Source: Nemopilema nomurai (Eukaryota; Cnidaria; Scyphozoa; Rhizostomeae; Rhizostomatidae). Taken from it: a DNA stretch of 64,000 nt. The notes under the pieces are model-generated. The model ran no database searches and was not told the origin of the DNA. It saw only the letters and a list, made by a program, of their open reading frames with translations. Location: positions 372,001 through 436,000 of the forward strand of contig PEDN01001355.1 of assembly GCA_003864495.1 (NCBI GenBank), in the 5' to 3' direction. This document shows positions 21,101 to 34,000 of the stretch, piece by piece. The stretch's first letter is position 1. Each line of letters opens with the position of its first letter. Both the position numbers and the translations under genes were made by a program.

Positions 21101-22913
21101 ACGAAGGGCCTGTTGGAAATTGTTGGCATGATAATCCAGGGGCTATGAAAAGATGAAACAGAACACTTCAAGTGTTTAGATAGCGGCAACGAAAGGGGAT
21201 TTTTTTGTAAAACTTCCTGTTGCTATTGAGAACAAAGATGGACACGGCAACTTTTGATGAGCAGCTTTTGATGAAATATTCACAAAAAGTAAATACGCAA
21301 ATATTCTGCCATTTCAATGTTTTGCGTAAACGACATAAACAAAACAAGGTGTGAAAATCGAGTGACTTTACGTATGTCACCAGTGACAATGCAGACGAAA
21401 TGGCTTCATCAAATTATGAGCACAAAGCTTTGATTACTCTCTTTAAAAGTAAATCGTGAAATCTATGCAAAGTTTCCATAATATTTGACTCAAATCAACT
21501 TTAATGAGTCATACATTAGATTTGAAAACAGAAAGAAAGCTTATAATGAAAAATCAAATGATTCGAAAACAGAAAGAAGACAATTATCATTGGCTGCGAT
21601 TCATTGTAAATCATTAACGGTCACCGAAGTCAAATGCAGCAGATAAATCATCCAAACATGTTCGAAAGTTTTGAAGACAATAGATGATTGCGTCCAGATG
21701 AGAAAAAATTAAAGGGAATACTAACTTTCTAAAATGTTTAGGCTAACAATTTAACTGTCAGCCGGGGGTAACAAGAAACAGCTGTTCGAGATTCACGCAA
21801 GCTTCGGTTTACTCAAACTGATTATTTCAATTTCCCTCCTACCGATAAGTAATGAAAATTGCCCGCCATATGCATGCAGTGTTTTATGATGCAATGATGC
21901 ATTGAATTTCAAAGCTGAATGTCTTTGTGCGACTCTTCAGAGCAATACGCCTCTTCTTTTGTGCAGACCAAAACAACTTGATTAGAAATCAGCTGATTCT
22001 GCATACACGACCTCAACTGGGACAGGCCAGAATTCGAAGCTTTGCATAACCGCATTGAGTACAATGCACAGGCAGCGTGGTTTCAGGCTGCAACGTCACT
22101 AAACATGTACCCACTACTTGGAACTTCATTAACTGATACATCTTCAAATAATTTCTTTTCTCCGTAATGTAGGAATGAATCTGCTACCCACAATTGCATT
22201 ATCACATTTCGGTACCAGACTTTGAATGCATAAAGCTATGTGCTAAAAATCGTGTACCTACGTAACTCTTACGTAATATCTACGTAATATCTACGTAATA
22301 CCTACGTATCATTATCAGTCTACCAATCACCATTCTTCTCCCAGAACTTTTTACGGCTCCTTTGAGTTCCTAAGTCATGAGATATTATCTTTTCGTGACA
22401 TCTTCACCTCCTTTCCTTGCTTTTCTACCAGTTACCTTTCTTAGAAATTCGTCTAAATACTTTTTTTCAATTGGCTATACTTTTTATCATCGAATTAACT
22501 TCTCACATTACAAGGAAAAAAGAACTAGGTAAAAGTGTGTTGAATTAGTCAAGATTTATTCGATGCTAAAACCTTAGCTCAGAACAAACTCGATTTCTTG
22601 AGGTCACTTGGTTTAGAGGGAAAGTAGGTAAATTTCTTTGCATGGTGTACTAGATATTCCCCGCGAAAACGTTGTATTAAAGAAGGTTTAGTCGAATCCA
22701 ACTCACGATGTCGTATATGTGGGAAATGATGAAGCCAACATGCACAACAATTGGTTTGCCGTCTAATGGATTTTTCTTCGGAAGAACCTCTGCTAGTCGT
22801 CGACTTTTGCCAAAAAACTTTTCTAGCAGCTTTTCCTGCGGTGACAATTCATCGACATTTGCTCTGGATAATGCGACGAGAATCGCTAGAAACAAAAAAC
22901 GCTGTAAGTACAC
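17440..22913 (-). CDS. Nicotinic-receptor-like Cys-loop ion-channel subunit, complete
   Basis: Five exons in transcription order: 22913-22707, 20603-20559, 19942-19836, 19283-18909, 18178-17440. They sum to 1473 nt (490 aa) and all junctions are in phase. The protein has a signal peptide, an N-terminal ligand-binding domain with a Cys-loop of exactly 13 residues between its cysteines (C155 and C169), four membrane segments, and a ~120-residue intracellular loop between M3 and M4. Family knowledge: pentameric plasma-membrane channels gated by neurotransmitter. M2 has Glu at -1' (ESGER) and Leu at 9', as in cation channels. Usual agonist-box residues are missing: no Trp in loop B (CPLVFNAVSHC) and no vicinal cysteines in loop C, so it is a non-alpha-type or divergent subunit. 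Four N-glycosylation sequons are visible (NTS, NET, NVT, NDT). The ligand cannot be named from sequence. Confidence 0.92.
18909..19283 (-). CDS. Receptor exon 4: Cys-loop and rest of ligand-binding domain
   Basis: 375 nt. It contains the Cys-loop CSMPACLFPADEHTC with the canonical FPxD core. Additional cysteines sit inside the loop (C160) and ten residues after it (C179, in AVSHC). The exon ends TLTFVRKP at the boundary to M1. It carries three of the four N-glycosylation sequons. Confidence 0.92.
19836..19942 (-). CDS. Receptor exon 3: conserved WxxxL-x-W region
   Basis: 107 nt, phase 0 in and 2 out. Encodes HWRNQLVNWN followed by the conserved DLDKIWTPKLFLVQ. The family's IWxPD has Lys instead of Asp here. 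Confidence 0.92.
20559..20603 (-). CDS. Receptor exon 2: 45-nt microexon
   Basis: Encodes KSNEEEADLSLWMSY between acceptor CATGACAG and donor TAT|GTAAGT, phase 0 to 0. A short exon at this place, before the conserved WRNQLVNW, is a known feature of nicotinic receptor genes. It is too short to be found by reading-frame length alone. Confidence 0.88.
22255..22311. repeat. 11-bp tandem repeat TACGTAATATC
   Basis: About four copies of TACGTAATATC with slight variation, each holding the palindrome TACGTA. It lies in intron 1 of the receptor gene, about 400 bp downstream of exon 1 in the transcript. Confidence 0.8.
22707..22913 (-). CDS. Receptor exon 1: signal peptide and first LBD strand
   Basis: Starts at the ATG at 22911-22913 with a clear signal peptide (MYLQRFLFLAILVALSRA). 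It continues with KLLEKFFG and ends GKPIVVHVGFIISHIYDI, the beta-1 strand region typical of Cys-loop subunits. Donor ATC|GTGAGT, phase 0. Confidence 0.9.
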
Positions 22914-25900
22914 GCATCAGGGTTGCAACTGGTTGGATGATAGAAAAGAGCAGCAGAGTTATCCAGATTTTGCGTATGAGAATCAAGTGGAAATTTAACA
23001 TGAGAAGCATTCAGGATTACCTCTCGGGTAAAGACATAGGAGATATCATGGCAACTGGAAGGTGGATTTCAGCGTCTCACCGGAGGATACTGCTGTCACC
23101 TGTTTTCCAAGTAGGACTACTGATGCTTTTACTAAATAACCGAACAAATGTCAATGGGATAAGGAGAGAGATCTTCGTTTAAGGATGAAATAGAGTAAAT
23201 CATTCGGTTGCTGACTTTTTCTGTGTTGGCAAAGAATTACCACACTAACGCTTTAGTGGCTTTGTTGCGTTAGAAACTACCATTCCATAATCACCGTCAC
23301 CCACCTAAGGTATGCAGAGTAGTCTATGTTTAAAAGAAACAAAGCTACCTTTTTGGATGTGCAAGTAACTAGGGAATACATCAACAGAGAGTGCAAAAAG
23401 TCCACTATACTCACAGATGATAAGAACGACATTTGTCAACGGCATCTTGGTTTTGTGAGCGTGCAGGTTGCTCGGGTGTATTCAGGCTGGCTGAGCGAAG
23501 TACTGAGGAGGCAGCGGCCAGGCAGACTGAATATATGCCCTGTTCACCCTGTTTCAGCAGGTTGTTATAATATTTGTAAAGGGAGACATCTGGCAGTCTT
23601 CATTGAATGCACGTGAGCTTCTAGAACATTTTCACCTGATATTTACTAGCTCTATTATAAGGTGGTTCGTTATGAAGACTCACAATGACGAAGGAATATC
23701 TGTGAGTGAACTCTTGGCTTTCAATTTTGAATGAATTAAAGCAGTGGGTTTCTACATGGTGCAGAAGAAAATTAACGAAAGTATTCAAGGACTATTGCAA
23801 AAAGTATATTTGTGACGTCAGCCGTCACGTTATCAAGCGATTTCAGTTAAAGCATATGCCGCGTTTGCAAATATTTTGAGCAAGATCACGGAATAGAAGA
23901 CCATCTCAATCAGCGCACCATTTCGTACTTTAAAGATGAAACCAAACGACAAGGTCATCTATATAAATTCTCCTAAATGATGTGATTTTTGCATCTTTGG
24001 GAATTCAGTCTCGTACGACATATAATCAGCTTCCTTTATCAGTAAAAAGCTTAGCTTTTTTGTCTGATTGAGCCAAGTATTAAGGAACAAACGTGTAATA
24101 ATCATTCTCCCTGATAATAGGTTGCGTGGAAGAAGGTAGTTAAACTTAACGCTTTGCTCAGTAAGCCTATTATTGCTTATCTTTTACACATGCCCATTAC
24201 ATATGCCTGTTTTAAACGGCCAAAAGACAAACTGAAAACTTTCTTTTCGCTTTTGAGTGGCGCCTTGCTGCTTGCAATCTGGCGTCTTCGACCAATCTCC
24301 ATGACGAGTATATTTGGCATCTTGTTTGTCATTAATCTAATTGTCATTAATCACACACAGTTCGAAGAGCATAGACTGATAGCGCACGAACAGCAAAAAG
24401 CCATATCCTGCCAGAGATTTCGAAAAGAATCCTTTATATACAAATACATTTCAAAATGCTATGCAAAAATTATATTCGCTTGCAAGCAAATACGCTTGTC
24501 ATTGACTTCATATCAGAAGAAGAGCAACAAATCTTGCAAATTTAGAGATTGTCAATAGACGTTCGCAAAACCAATGGTCCAAGCTGGAAATGTGAAGACA
24601 GTTTTCAAAAGCTTTATCACTTACTCACGGGCATTTCACATTAGCAATGGAGCCTACCGACAAAATGGAAAACAGTCGGCTTAACTGAAAATAATGAGCG
24701 TTTATTTGGAATTGGCAACGAAATGGAGTTGAATCTCTCCTTGGGAATGACTGGGATAATAAATTCGCATTTCTGGACTAACTGGTCAAAAGTCATGCAG
24801 ACAGCAAGCGGGCGACATACGTTTTACCATAATTTTTCAGTCTAGCTCGGGCTATAGATCAGCCTCCGAACAAAAAGAAGCATACGTCTTATTTCACAGT
24901 TAAAAGCATGCGTTTAAAAGAATGTTCATTCATTATAGTTGGGACTGGGGTTACAAAACGGTTAATGTCCACTGACATGTATGTGACATCCGAAGAGACA
25001 TCATACGCCCATAAGAATACGAATATTGACATTTGAACAAAAGAGTGCTTGTTTATTCATTTCCAGCGGGACGAACGGATCGCCTCAAGAAATCCATTTG
25101 AAACCACAACAGCCTTAGGGGACAGTAACAAAACCGAATAACTTCAAGGGACAGAGCTTTAGTAATTACACCCTTTGTCTCTTAGCTACATCCATCACTC
25201 TCTAACCCTGATGACGCACAAACCTCTAATTAATCAATTGGCTTCCAGGCTGGCCTGCTTTCTTGTACAGAATTGCAATTAACTGTCAAATAAAGACGAT
25301 GCCAGCTGCATATGAGAAGTCGACAACATCACAGGACATTTTAGTGCAAGATGCCCGCACAATTATAAAATGATGCAATACAAAAAATCTGAGCATTTAT
25401 TTGCAGAATTAACCGGCCAACACCTGCCTTGCCAGTTGAATCTTAATAAGAAAGCTAAACTGTGTAATTTGTGCTCAAATAATTTTCGTTTAACTCACAT
25501 TAAACGAAGTCGTAGCGCACGAAAATAGTTTGAAAACAGATTACTGATTTTGAAAGAAACGCACGTGCCGTTTTGAAGCGAATGGCAAACAACGAAGCTC
25601 ATCTTCAAATTTCATAGATTCTCTTCCTTAATTCTAGGAATCAACGGCCTTTCAAATATATTTCTTGTGGGTACACTAGATGTTTGTTTATGAATAGCGA
25701 TGGGCTAAAAAGAGCCATGACCAGAATCCATATCATGAGGAAACAATCCCCACTAAAATTCAATCCACTCATTTGCTTCATTAGCAATTTTTGAACTGGG
25801 TTATACCCTGTTACCAAATTCACCTCAAAGACTGGTAAATGTATTGGTAGGCAATTTCAGGGGTTATTAATTCTCTGCTTGTTTTTTGCAAGAAAGATGT

Positions 25901-27076
25901 ACCGAGACATCGGAGCTGCTTATTGACGAGCAGATCATGTTCGGAGCAGGTACCAAGTAGCTTTATTAGCGAATCAGCGAAAACCGTTTTTCTTCTAATT
26001 TCTAGCGAGTCCTCAGAAACATTACTACGTGATTTTTGCGGTCTCCGTACTTTATCTTTTTAACAAAGCCGAAGGACAAAAATATGCAGAGTACGATACA
26101 CTTCGGCAAAAGCACAGAATGATGTTATTTGGCAGGGAAGAGCCTGCTGGTTACTATACGCACACTGCAGGTTATAATAACTAGCTGGCAACTAGTTGAT
26201 TACTAAATAAAGGCCGGACAAGTGTAATAAATCCAGGAAAAAAGAAGAGACCTTCATTCAAATATCAGAGGTTTAAATGAAGCACTTTTCAAAAAGAAGC
26301 AAAGAAACAATCACCATCCCCCCTAATATTTCTTTCTTCCTAGCAGTAGTAGTTTCTGTTGATGACTCTGTCTTTCCTTTAATGTTTGGCGAAGTTGCCT
26401 GACAGCCTAATGTGAAACAGACATTAATATTTCTCATTGTGGTTTCTTTATTTCAGAATATTGACAGTTTCTGATGACCTAGCGTCTATTCGCGCCATAA
26501 TTGGTACAGTAGCTGTAAATGTTTGCCTTCTTCTGGTAGATTATAGAGCAAAATATCACGATAGCTAGAGATAGCACACAAACGCCGGAAAATGACCAAA
26601 AGCTGACAAAATAATTCGCCAGTTGCGGATCAATTGAATAAATATCAGAGGTCCTATGGCATCAAAGTAAGCAAACAAAGGAATTAGTTCGGAAGACATT
26701 GCCAGTTCGTGTTGAAATCAAGTAATGGTGTTCAGGATCTATGACTTGGTAAAAATGCATTTTACAGAAACCGATCCAAACCTTCTTAAGAGGATTGCTA
26801 ACATAAACAGGGACCATTTTCTAAAACCAATACTTGTCAATCAGTAGAAGGAAAGCACATGATACACTTCCACAACAAAACGTTTGGCCTTTCATAAATG
26901 ATTCAGTCGAAGAATCCCCAAACTTCGCAGTCGAAAACAGCATTGAAAGTTTGTTTAAAGATTTTTCAGCAACCAAACAATTTACAAAAAAATTAATTGA
27001 CATAAACTGTCTCGAATGAAGTAGATAATGGTACATTGTTAAGAGTATTAAATGATGACTTAAAATGTAGGATCAA
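22914..27076. other. Intergenic region between receptor start and BAG6 stop
   Basis: Holds the receptor promoter and the BAG6 3' flank. No supported gene. A G+C-rich patch at about 23430-23560 is open on both strands and is discussed as a finding. No RNA gene or mobile element was seen. Confidence 0.5.
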
Positions 27077-28015
27077 TTATTTTTCAGGAAAAAAGTACTC
27101 ATCGCTGTTGGGAAACTTTTCTGGCTTATAGTCAGGGTCTTTCTCAAGCCTTTTTCGAGTGTCGTTTCTCAGAGTTGCATGAAACGAGTTTCTAAGTTCT
27201 TCGCTGTCTAAATCTCTCGATAATTCTGCAAAGAAAGACAAATATGATGTGGAGATTGATAACCAAAGTTACCTACCAAAAAGGCGAAAAAGGAATCATA
27301 AAGGTTAAAAAACCAGAATTACATGACATACCTGAAAGACTTGTTTTTGGCTGGGCTTTTGTAGACTTAATTGAATTTTGAACGGCAATTTTGAAGTCAA
27401 TATAACTATCCTCGTCTGACTTAGCTGCCTATTGAAGAAAGATGATACTGGTTGTTTATAGCTAGTAAACGTAGAATGACGACCTCTGATTGAAGTGTCA
27501 TCACAAAATAGAAAGGACAGAAGATTAGGGTCATTGGTATCGCAATTCTAGAAACTATATCCTGCTAGGGAAATTAATTGCATCCGTATTAACATCTGTA
27601 GGCATTGAAGCTGCCGATTCGTTGACTTAAATACCTTTCTTTTCGAATCGTCAGCAATAAGGCTACAATTTTCAAAACCTCTAAGAAGTAAACGTCTATG
27701 GTACTATACATCTATAAAGAAAGAACAGTCTTTACAGTCACCTGATGGTCGTTTTTAGTGTCAAACTCAAGGTATTTCTACAAACGGCTTACTGGGGTAT
27801 GAATGTTATACTGGCAGAGAAGGCATTGCAAAGAATCTGTCCCTGTTACTCAATGACCAAATCTGCTAGTTTGCGAAACGTGTTTGACGTATAGAAAATC
27901 ATGCTACCTTCCGTCTCTTCGCAGGTAGTCCACTGCAGTAGGAATCACTGAAGGGTCTCTGGGGGGTCTGCGCCCTTTGCCTCTTTGCATCTTTAGTGAT
28001 TACAGAAATCCACTC
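27077..28015 (-). CDS. BAG6: BAG6 exons 23-25: nuclear-localisation and BAG-like end
   Basis: Residues about 962-1078. The segment FSDSYCSGLPAKRRK corresponds to human DAYLSGMPAKRRK, the bipartite nuclear-localisation signal. The end, ELSRDLDSEELRNSFHATLR followed by TRKRLEKDPDYKPEKFP, matches the UBL4A-binding BAG-like helix and tail. Stop TAA at 27077-27079. Confidence 0.95.
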
Positions 28016-31000
28016 CTGCAAGAAGGTTGAAGGTGAGACGGTGGTAAGCCAAGCGCGACATAGAACACAAGGATTTAGAATGATTAAGCAAAATCGAAAT
28101 TTATCAGCAACAAAGGGCATGCTAAGAGCAAGTATCGCATATCCAGAAAGGCATGGTGATAAAGAAGTAGAAAAAACAGCGTCTATGCAAAGGACATACC
28201 GGTGGAACGTGTCTGTGCCACTCATGGGGTTCGGGAGAAATCGTGCTACACCCCTCATCGCCGGAATCTTCATTGCAGTTTCCATAAAGCTCATTCCACC
28301 GTTGGCTCAGATCCATTGGAGCGTCCGTTGAGCTTGCAGCACGGGGCAACGTAGCAGGCTTCTAAAAGAAATTGGCCTGAAATTTCAACAGGACTATCAA
28401 ACAAAGCGCAATACCTATGCATATATAAGTCAGGCAGATAGAAAGCAAGAGTCTTGTGTGATTCCACGTGCATACCAAATGCTTTGATTGATGGGCTTCA
28501 TGGCTAAGCCTACGAGTCGCGATGATAAAAGCTATTGAGAACGGTCCTCGTTCGTTTGAGCCTAGCCAAAAGTTCTTCGACCCTCTGTGGAATTGATCAT
28601 TACTCGAGTACAGTGAACTCGTGTTTGTGGCAAAGAGAGCAATTCACTATACGAGCCCCTCATGTGTTAATCGCAATTTAAGTGCTTTGGAACTCTATAA
28701 AAGTGGAATACAGCTGAATCAATTCCATCCAAGCGAAACCAGAAATTGGGATCTTGGACCTAAAAGCCGTGGCCTTGTAAGAGTCGTCAAAACAATGGCA
28801 CGATTACGATAAAGTGCCAATATGATGCATCACAGAGAGTGGAGTGCCATATAAAATGAATTTCATTGAACATGCTCAGATTTTGGAGAATGAGGGGTCC
28901 AAAACCGTCCTGTTTGGGAAATCTGTCATTAACATACATAGAAAACCTGTGATTTTGGTCATTTGGCAAGCGAAAAGATGTCGAGGGATCTGCATCAATC
29001 TATGGATATATATATTGCCAGCCACTTATGAAATACGGGGTAAACAAACAATAATTTGTCAATACCTAAAGACCATAAACACGAAGTAAAAAGGACACTA
29101 ATGCACCTAATGCATCTTTAATTTCGTCACATCGTCGTGTTGAAACTTTGCCTTGAAACGGACACTTCGCAGAAACATGCACTTTCTAAAGCACACGGCC
29201 ACCTTTGTCCCAGAGTCTGTTTTCGCAGCGTTATAAAATATCAAATAAGTTTTCTCTATGTATAATTGAAAACAAGACTGCCCTATACAATTCTTGTAGG
29301 TCTCAATGCAACTGCAAAATTTCGCACTCAAGTGTTGTCATTTAAACCAGGATAATTTCCAGAATAAATTCAGGACAAGATGCTAATAGGCATTCCTAGA
29401 CATCTTAAATCTTCCATTCCAGAAGAGATGAAATTCCAATAATGGAACTAATTATCGTCAGAATACAATTTCAATTTCTCCTCAGAGCGAATTTTTTCAA
29501 AGAAAATATCCAGAAAGGTTCCTCTACTGCCAACTTAGAATTCGTGTAGCTCAAAGAATTTATCTGATGCCTTTTGTGTAAAAGCTCCTTGAATTAAGAC
29601 TGGATGGAATAAACATGGACCAAATCATGTTATAAGAAAAATGAGCGTCTCATTTCGTAACTTGGTAAGTGAATATTCCAAATTGTATATAAGATTTCAA
29701 ATCAATTTGGAAAAGTAAAAAATATCTCTATATCCAGGTGCAAGCCCCCCTTGTGCTGGGGTGGCGAAGAGGTCGATTTCCAGTGCTTATAATTTCAAGG
29801 GTGTCTGTCTGTTAGCCTTCACTTGCTTAACATATCAATACATACACTTGACGATGGGTCCTTCTTCTGATCCGACTTCTTCACACAACGTCTTTGGATC
29901 TCACTCTCGGGAATGCGAGGCCCGCGCGCCGCCGCAGCTCTCAGCTTGCTGATCACGAAGTCAACGAACATGTCTCTCATTCCCGGGTTGACAGAATTCA
30001 ACATTCTCATTGTGGCGGAAAGCTAGAAACGAAAACGATTGCAACTTTATCTTATTCGGAAAGAACACAACATTAAATCGTTTGACAAATAGGTTCTAGC
30101 TATTCAACATTCTAGCTAGGGTTTGCAAAGCCAGCCAGTAAAATCGGTAACAGGAGATATTGTTCTTCGCTAGAAAAACAGTTTCGGCTTCACAATAATA
30201 GGATCAGATCGGATAGGTTTCCCTTTTACACCTGATTAGCAACAGAAATAAATGTCACTATAAAAGCTTCTCAATTCCATCATTGTTGCCGTTAATGTTG
30301 CTGTTGTTGTTGTACTTGTTATTGCGGCTGTCGTCGTTAGCTTTGCTGTTGAAGTATTGTTCTTTTTCTTTAAATTCCTTAATTGTTGCTCAGTAAGTGC
30401 CACCCAATTAGGAGTAATCTACCTTGCTTCGTGTATCGTGTTTCCGTATTTGAACAACAGCTATACATCATATATTGTTTCTAAGCATCGCATACACTAT
30501 GTAATAGCACGAAAAAACAATTCCATGGAACTCTTGACGCGATAAAAATTAATCAAAAAGAAGCTATTACAACTAAAACTGGACACATTAACATAATTGG
30601 ACATCGACTTCAATAAATAGAAAGTTTATCTCAACAAAGTCTATTAATTAAGTCGACGATATTTGATGATCGAATGAGCGTACCCTTTCTGATCCTAGCA
30701 CAGCGCGAAGATAGGTTTCGGCACTACCTTCGACGCAGCTATCCAGCACGGACACAGACGTCGCCAGGTATCGGTAGAACAGGCCGGCGAACTCGTCTGG
30801 GAAATCAGCCCTATCTGCAAACAAAACCACAGAGATTCAAAAGACGCCTAGCACAGCAACAATGTTTGTTGGAGATGCCAGCAAGAGTACTATTCAATCA
30901 GTGTTAATGCAGACTTTAGCATCGAGTGTCAAGATAATGCATTTTTGATTCATAAATTTAAAAATTTGATTTGAGTTAAAAAACCACAGAACAAAATTGC

Positions 31001-34000
31001 TTACAATCAACACGAAATTACATAGAACGCATCTATAAATAAAAAGCATGAAAACCATACAACGAATTCAAACTTTACAATCCATTCTATAACAGTATTG
31101 AGATTGATTTGCAGATCAATGTGAATTGATATAGATTAGTGTTAATCTCTAATAGCTTTGTAGACCACTGCAGATATATTAAATTAAAAGATGTTATAAA
31201 TTTGGTAAAATGTATATATAAAATGTTACAGCGTACAATCAAATAGGCACAAACAAATAAACAAACAAATACCATAATCTAACAGCGAAATTAGGGCGTC
31301 ATTTAGAATTTCTCTGTCCAAATTGTTGATTGTCGCCTCCAGGTCAATGTCAGGCCGAACAGTGAGGGACGCCTGTCAATGGAAAGAGAAATAGTATTAC
31401 AAAGAATTCAACTTGAAGAATTTCGTTTGAATATGTTTTCAACAAGCATCTTACTTTCTGCCTGGTAAAAGAAAACATTTCACGGCTGGAAAAGAGAGTC
31501 GGATGTCGAATAAAGTAGAAAGTATAAGGGTAAGGACAGAAAATAAATGACGGAATGAATTGAGCTGCAAGACATTCTTGAGAATACCTGAAACAACCAG
31601 CTCAGGCGAGACAACAATCTCCACTGCACATCTCTAGCCATAATATAAAAACTATACCGAATATTGCCAGCCCAAACATAGCAGTTTTATTGCATATCAC
31701 TAACTTCAACAATTTCGTTGCATATCGCTAACTTCAACAATGGGATTTTATCGCACATCACAAACTTCAATAGGAAGATAATATCCCATATCGCTAATCC
31801 TGACATGGAGATTACAAAACCAAAAGGGCACAAGAATGTCTTAGGAATGCAAGTATCTCACCACTGCTTCCGAAGTAGAGCGTAGTCCACTTCCCACAAT
31901 CTTGTCTACAACACTCTGCAAAAAGTATACGGTTGTTAGCCGTAACTCACTTAGACGGATAAATGCACAGAAAACATGTTTGGTATCGTTTGTAGTAAAG
32001 AAAACTTTTATAACGGCATGCATCTAAGTTTACACAACTCTAAAGAGACTCCTGAAAGTTCGCTCTGGCTTAGAGGTTGGGGTTAAAAACTCAGCATAGA
32101 GTGACCATTTCAACTTTGAACATCATATACTGGTTACTAGCGAATGATTTTATCACACGATCGATGTCACAGTTCTATCGCCAGAAGTTGAAATTGCGCA
32201 CAGAATCTCTCTTAACTAATTCCGAATATCTTTTTAGCAGTAATGTAACCCTAGGACAACTCATTTTAATTTTTTCCCTGATACTCAACAATCAAAAAAT
32301 CTGGCATTTGTCATATCAATGTGTTAGATGAACGAGTTTATTACAAGCTCTTGTTTAGTTCGTCCTAGCAATCCGTCTAATCTATTTCTTTTCGGGAGGC
32401 GTGTTTTGATTATTGGGAACATTTCACGCATCATGCTTGTTCAACTCCGCTTTCATAGGGCATGTAAGAATACCGAATGATAGAAAATTTCACAATTACC
32501 GGTATATTGCTTCGCGTGAGCGGTTGTTCGTTATTGAACTTCGTTTCGACGAACTGCCGCACGTGAGGAGCAAGCCTTCTCAATGGTCGCAGCGACGTAC
32601 CTGTGCCATAAACGGGCCTCGAACTGTCAACAATGTGGCAGGGAAACGCACAAACGCACAGCACGTGCAAGCAGGCGGTATCATACTCTTAGGCACTTGG
32701 AGATTCAATTGAAACAATACGAATGCTTAAGACAAAGTACGAAAATAATCCATGACAGTGTCGGTACTGCGTGTTTGAAGCGCAGCATCATAAGCAGTAA
32801 GTAAAATATACAGATCACTGAAAAAAGGCAGACAAAATTGCAAAATATGATATGCCTCTGTTTTAGCGAGGGTGCCAATCTTTGAAACTATTTGAGCGTT
32901 CGACTTCTTGAATAATACAATAGCGGTTTTCAAGACGTTGTCTTTAAAACCTTTCAGGATGCATGAAGTTGACTAATATATTCTTATGGGATAACGGGTA
33001 ATCGTGTATATCTTATAAAATAGGTCTGATGTAAAAATAAAAGACTTCCAGATAGAAAAGAACTGCCAAAGAAACATTTTACTGAAACGAAACACATGGT
33101 TTGCAGTCGGCAAAACAACTATGCCTACCAAGAACCAGCTCTATGATGTCATCAATGGTCATGTGGTTTGACAATTGCTCGAACAAATCTGATATGAAGT
33201 CATCTACGACAAATTCATATCATTGAAATCAAAACAATCTGTCTGCAGAAAAGGAAAGCAGAGATAAATGAATTGAAGCTCGGTCATTGAAACAACTATA
33301 AACAACTGCATATGAACTTTTGCTCCGACAGCTGGGATGGGCTTAGATTATGGTACTCAACTGGAAATGAAAGCAAGCGTTATTATATTAAGCCAATTCG
33401 AAGCTTATCGGTGAAAGCCAATTAAGGGTTGGGAAATGAAAATGAAAACAAATGGCAGAAAGCCTCATACTTGATTGTTGTTCATTTGAGTTAAGTAGTT
33501 CTTGGGCTTCCTCGCCAAAGAGATCTCTTATTGTTGGACTGTTTTGTCCCCCTGAAATCAAAGACGAGCATACATCTAACGAGCGAAGCGTCAGAGTGGA
33601 ATAGGTGAGGACAGCTTTTGAGAAGAACTTGATTTGCACAACAGCAAACCTCGAAGTGATATAACAAGCCTCGAAGTAGTATGGCAAGCCTCTAAGCTCT
33701 TCATGAGGAGATAACAACATAGCAAGAGAGGAGGAATAAAAAGAAATCTTCAACTGTGAAACATAAGCAACTTAGAATGAGCAATTAAAGAAAATAATGC
33801 AATCACAAGATAAATACTCGATGGCAAATTAAAAAGACGCAGTCAAAAACTGACGAAAAGTTTAAAAATTTCTAATGTTGTTCATCTTTGCAGATAAGAA
33901 CTTACACGATTTGAAAAAACGAAAATTACAGCCTCATAAAGTTACAATGTGCCATGATATGAAGACCAGCTAACTCTGTAAGATGTGAAACTCGCTTGTA

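Noticed and set aside
24154..24558. 134-codon hydrophobic/basic plus-strand frame
   Set aside because: No domain, AT-driven codon use, no splice support and no conserved neighbour; most likely chance.
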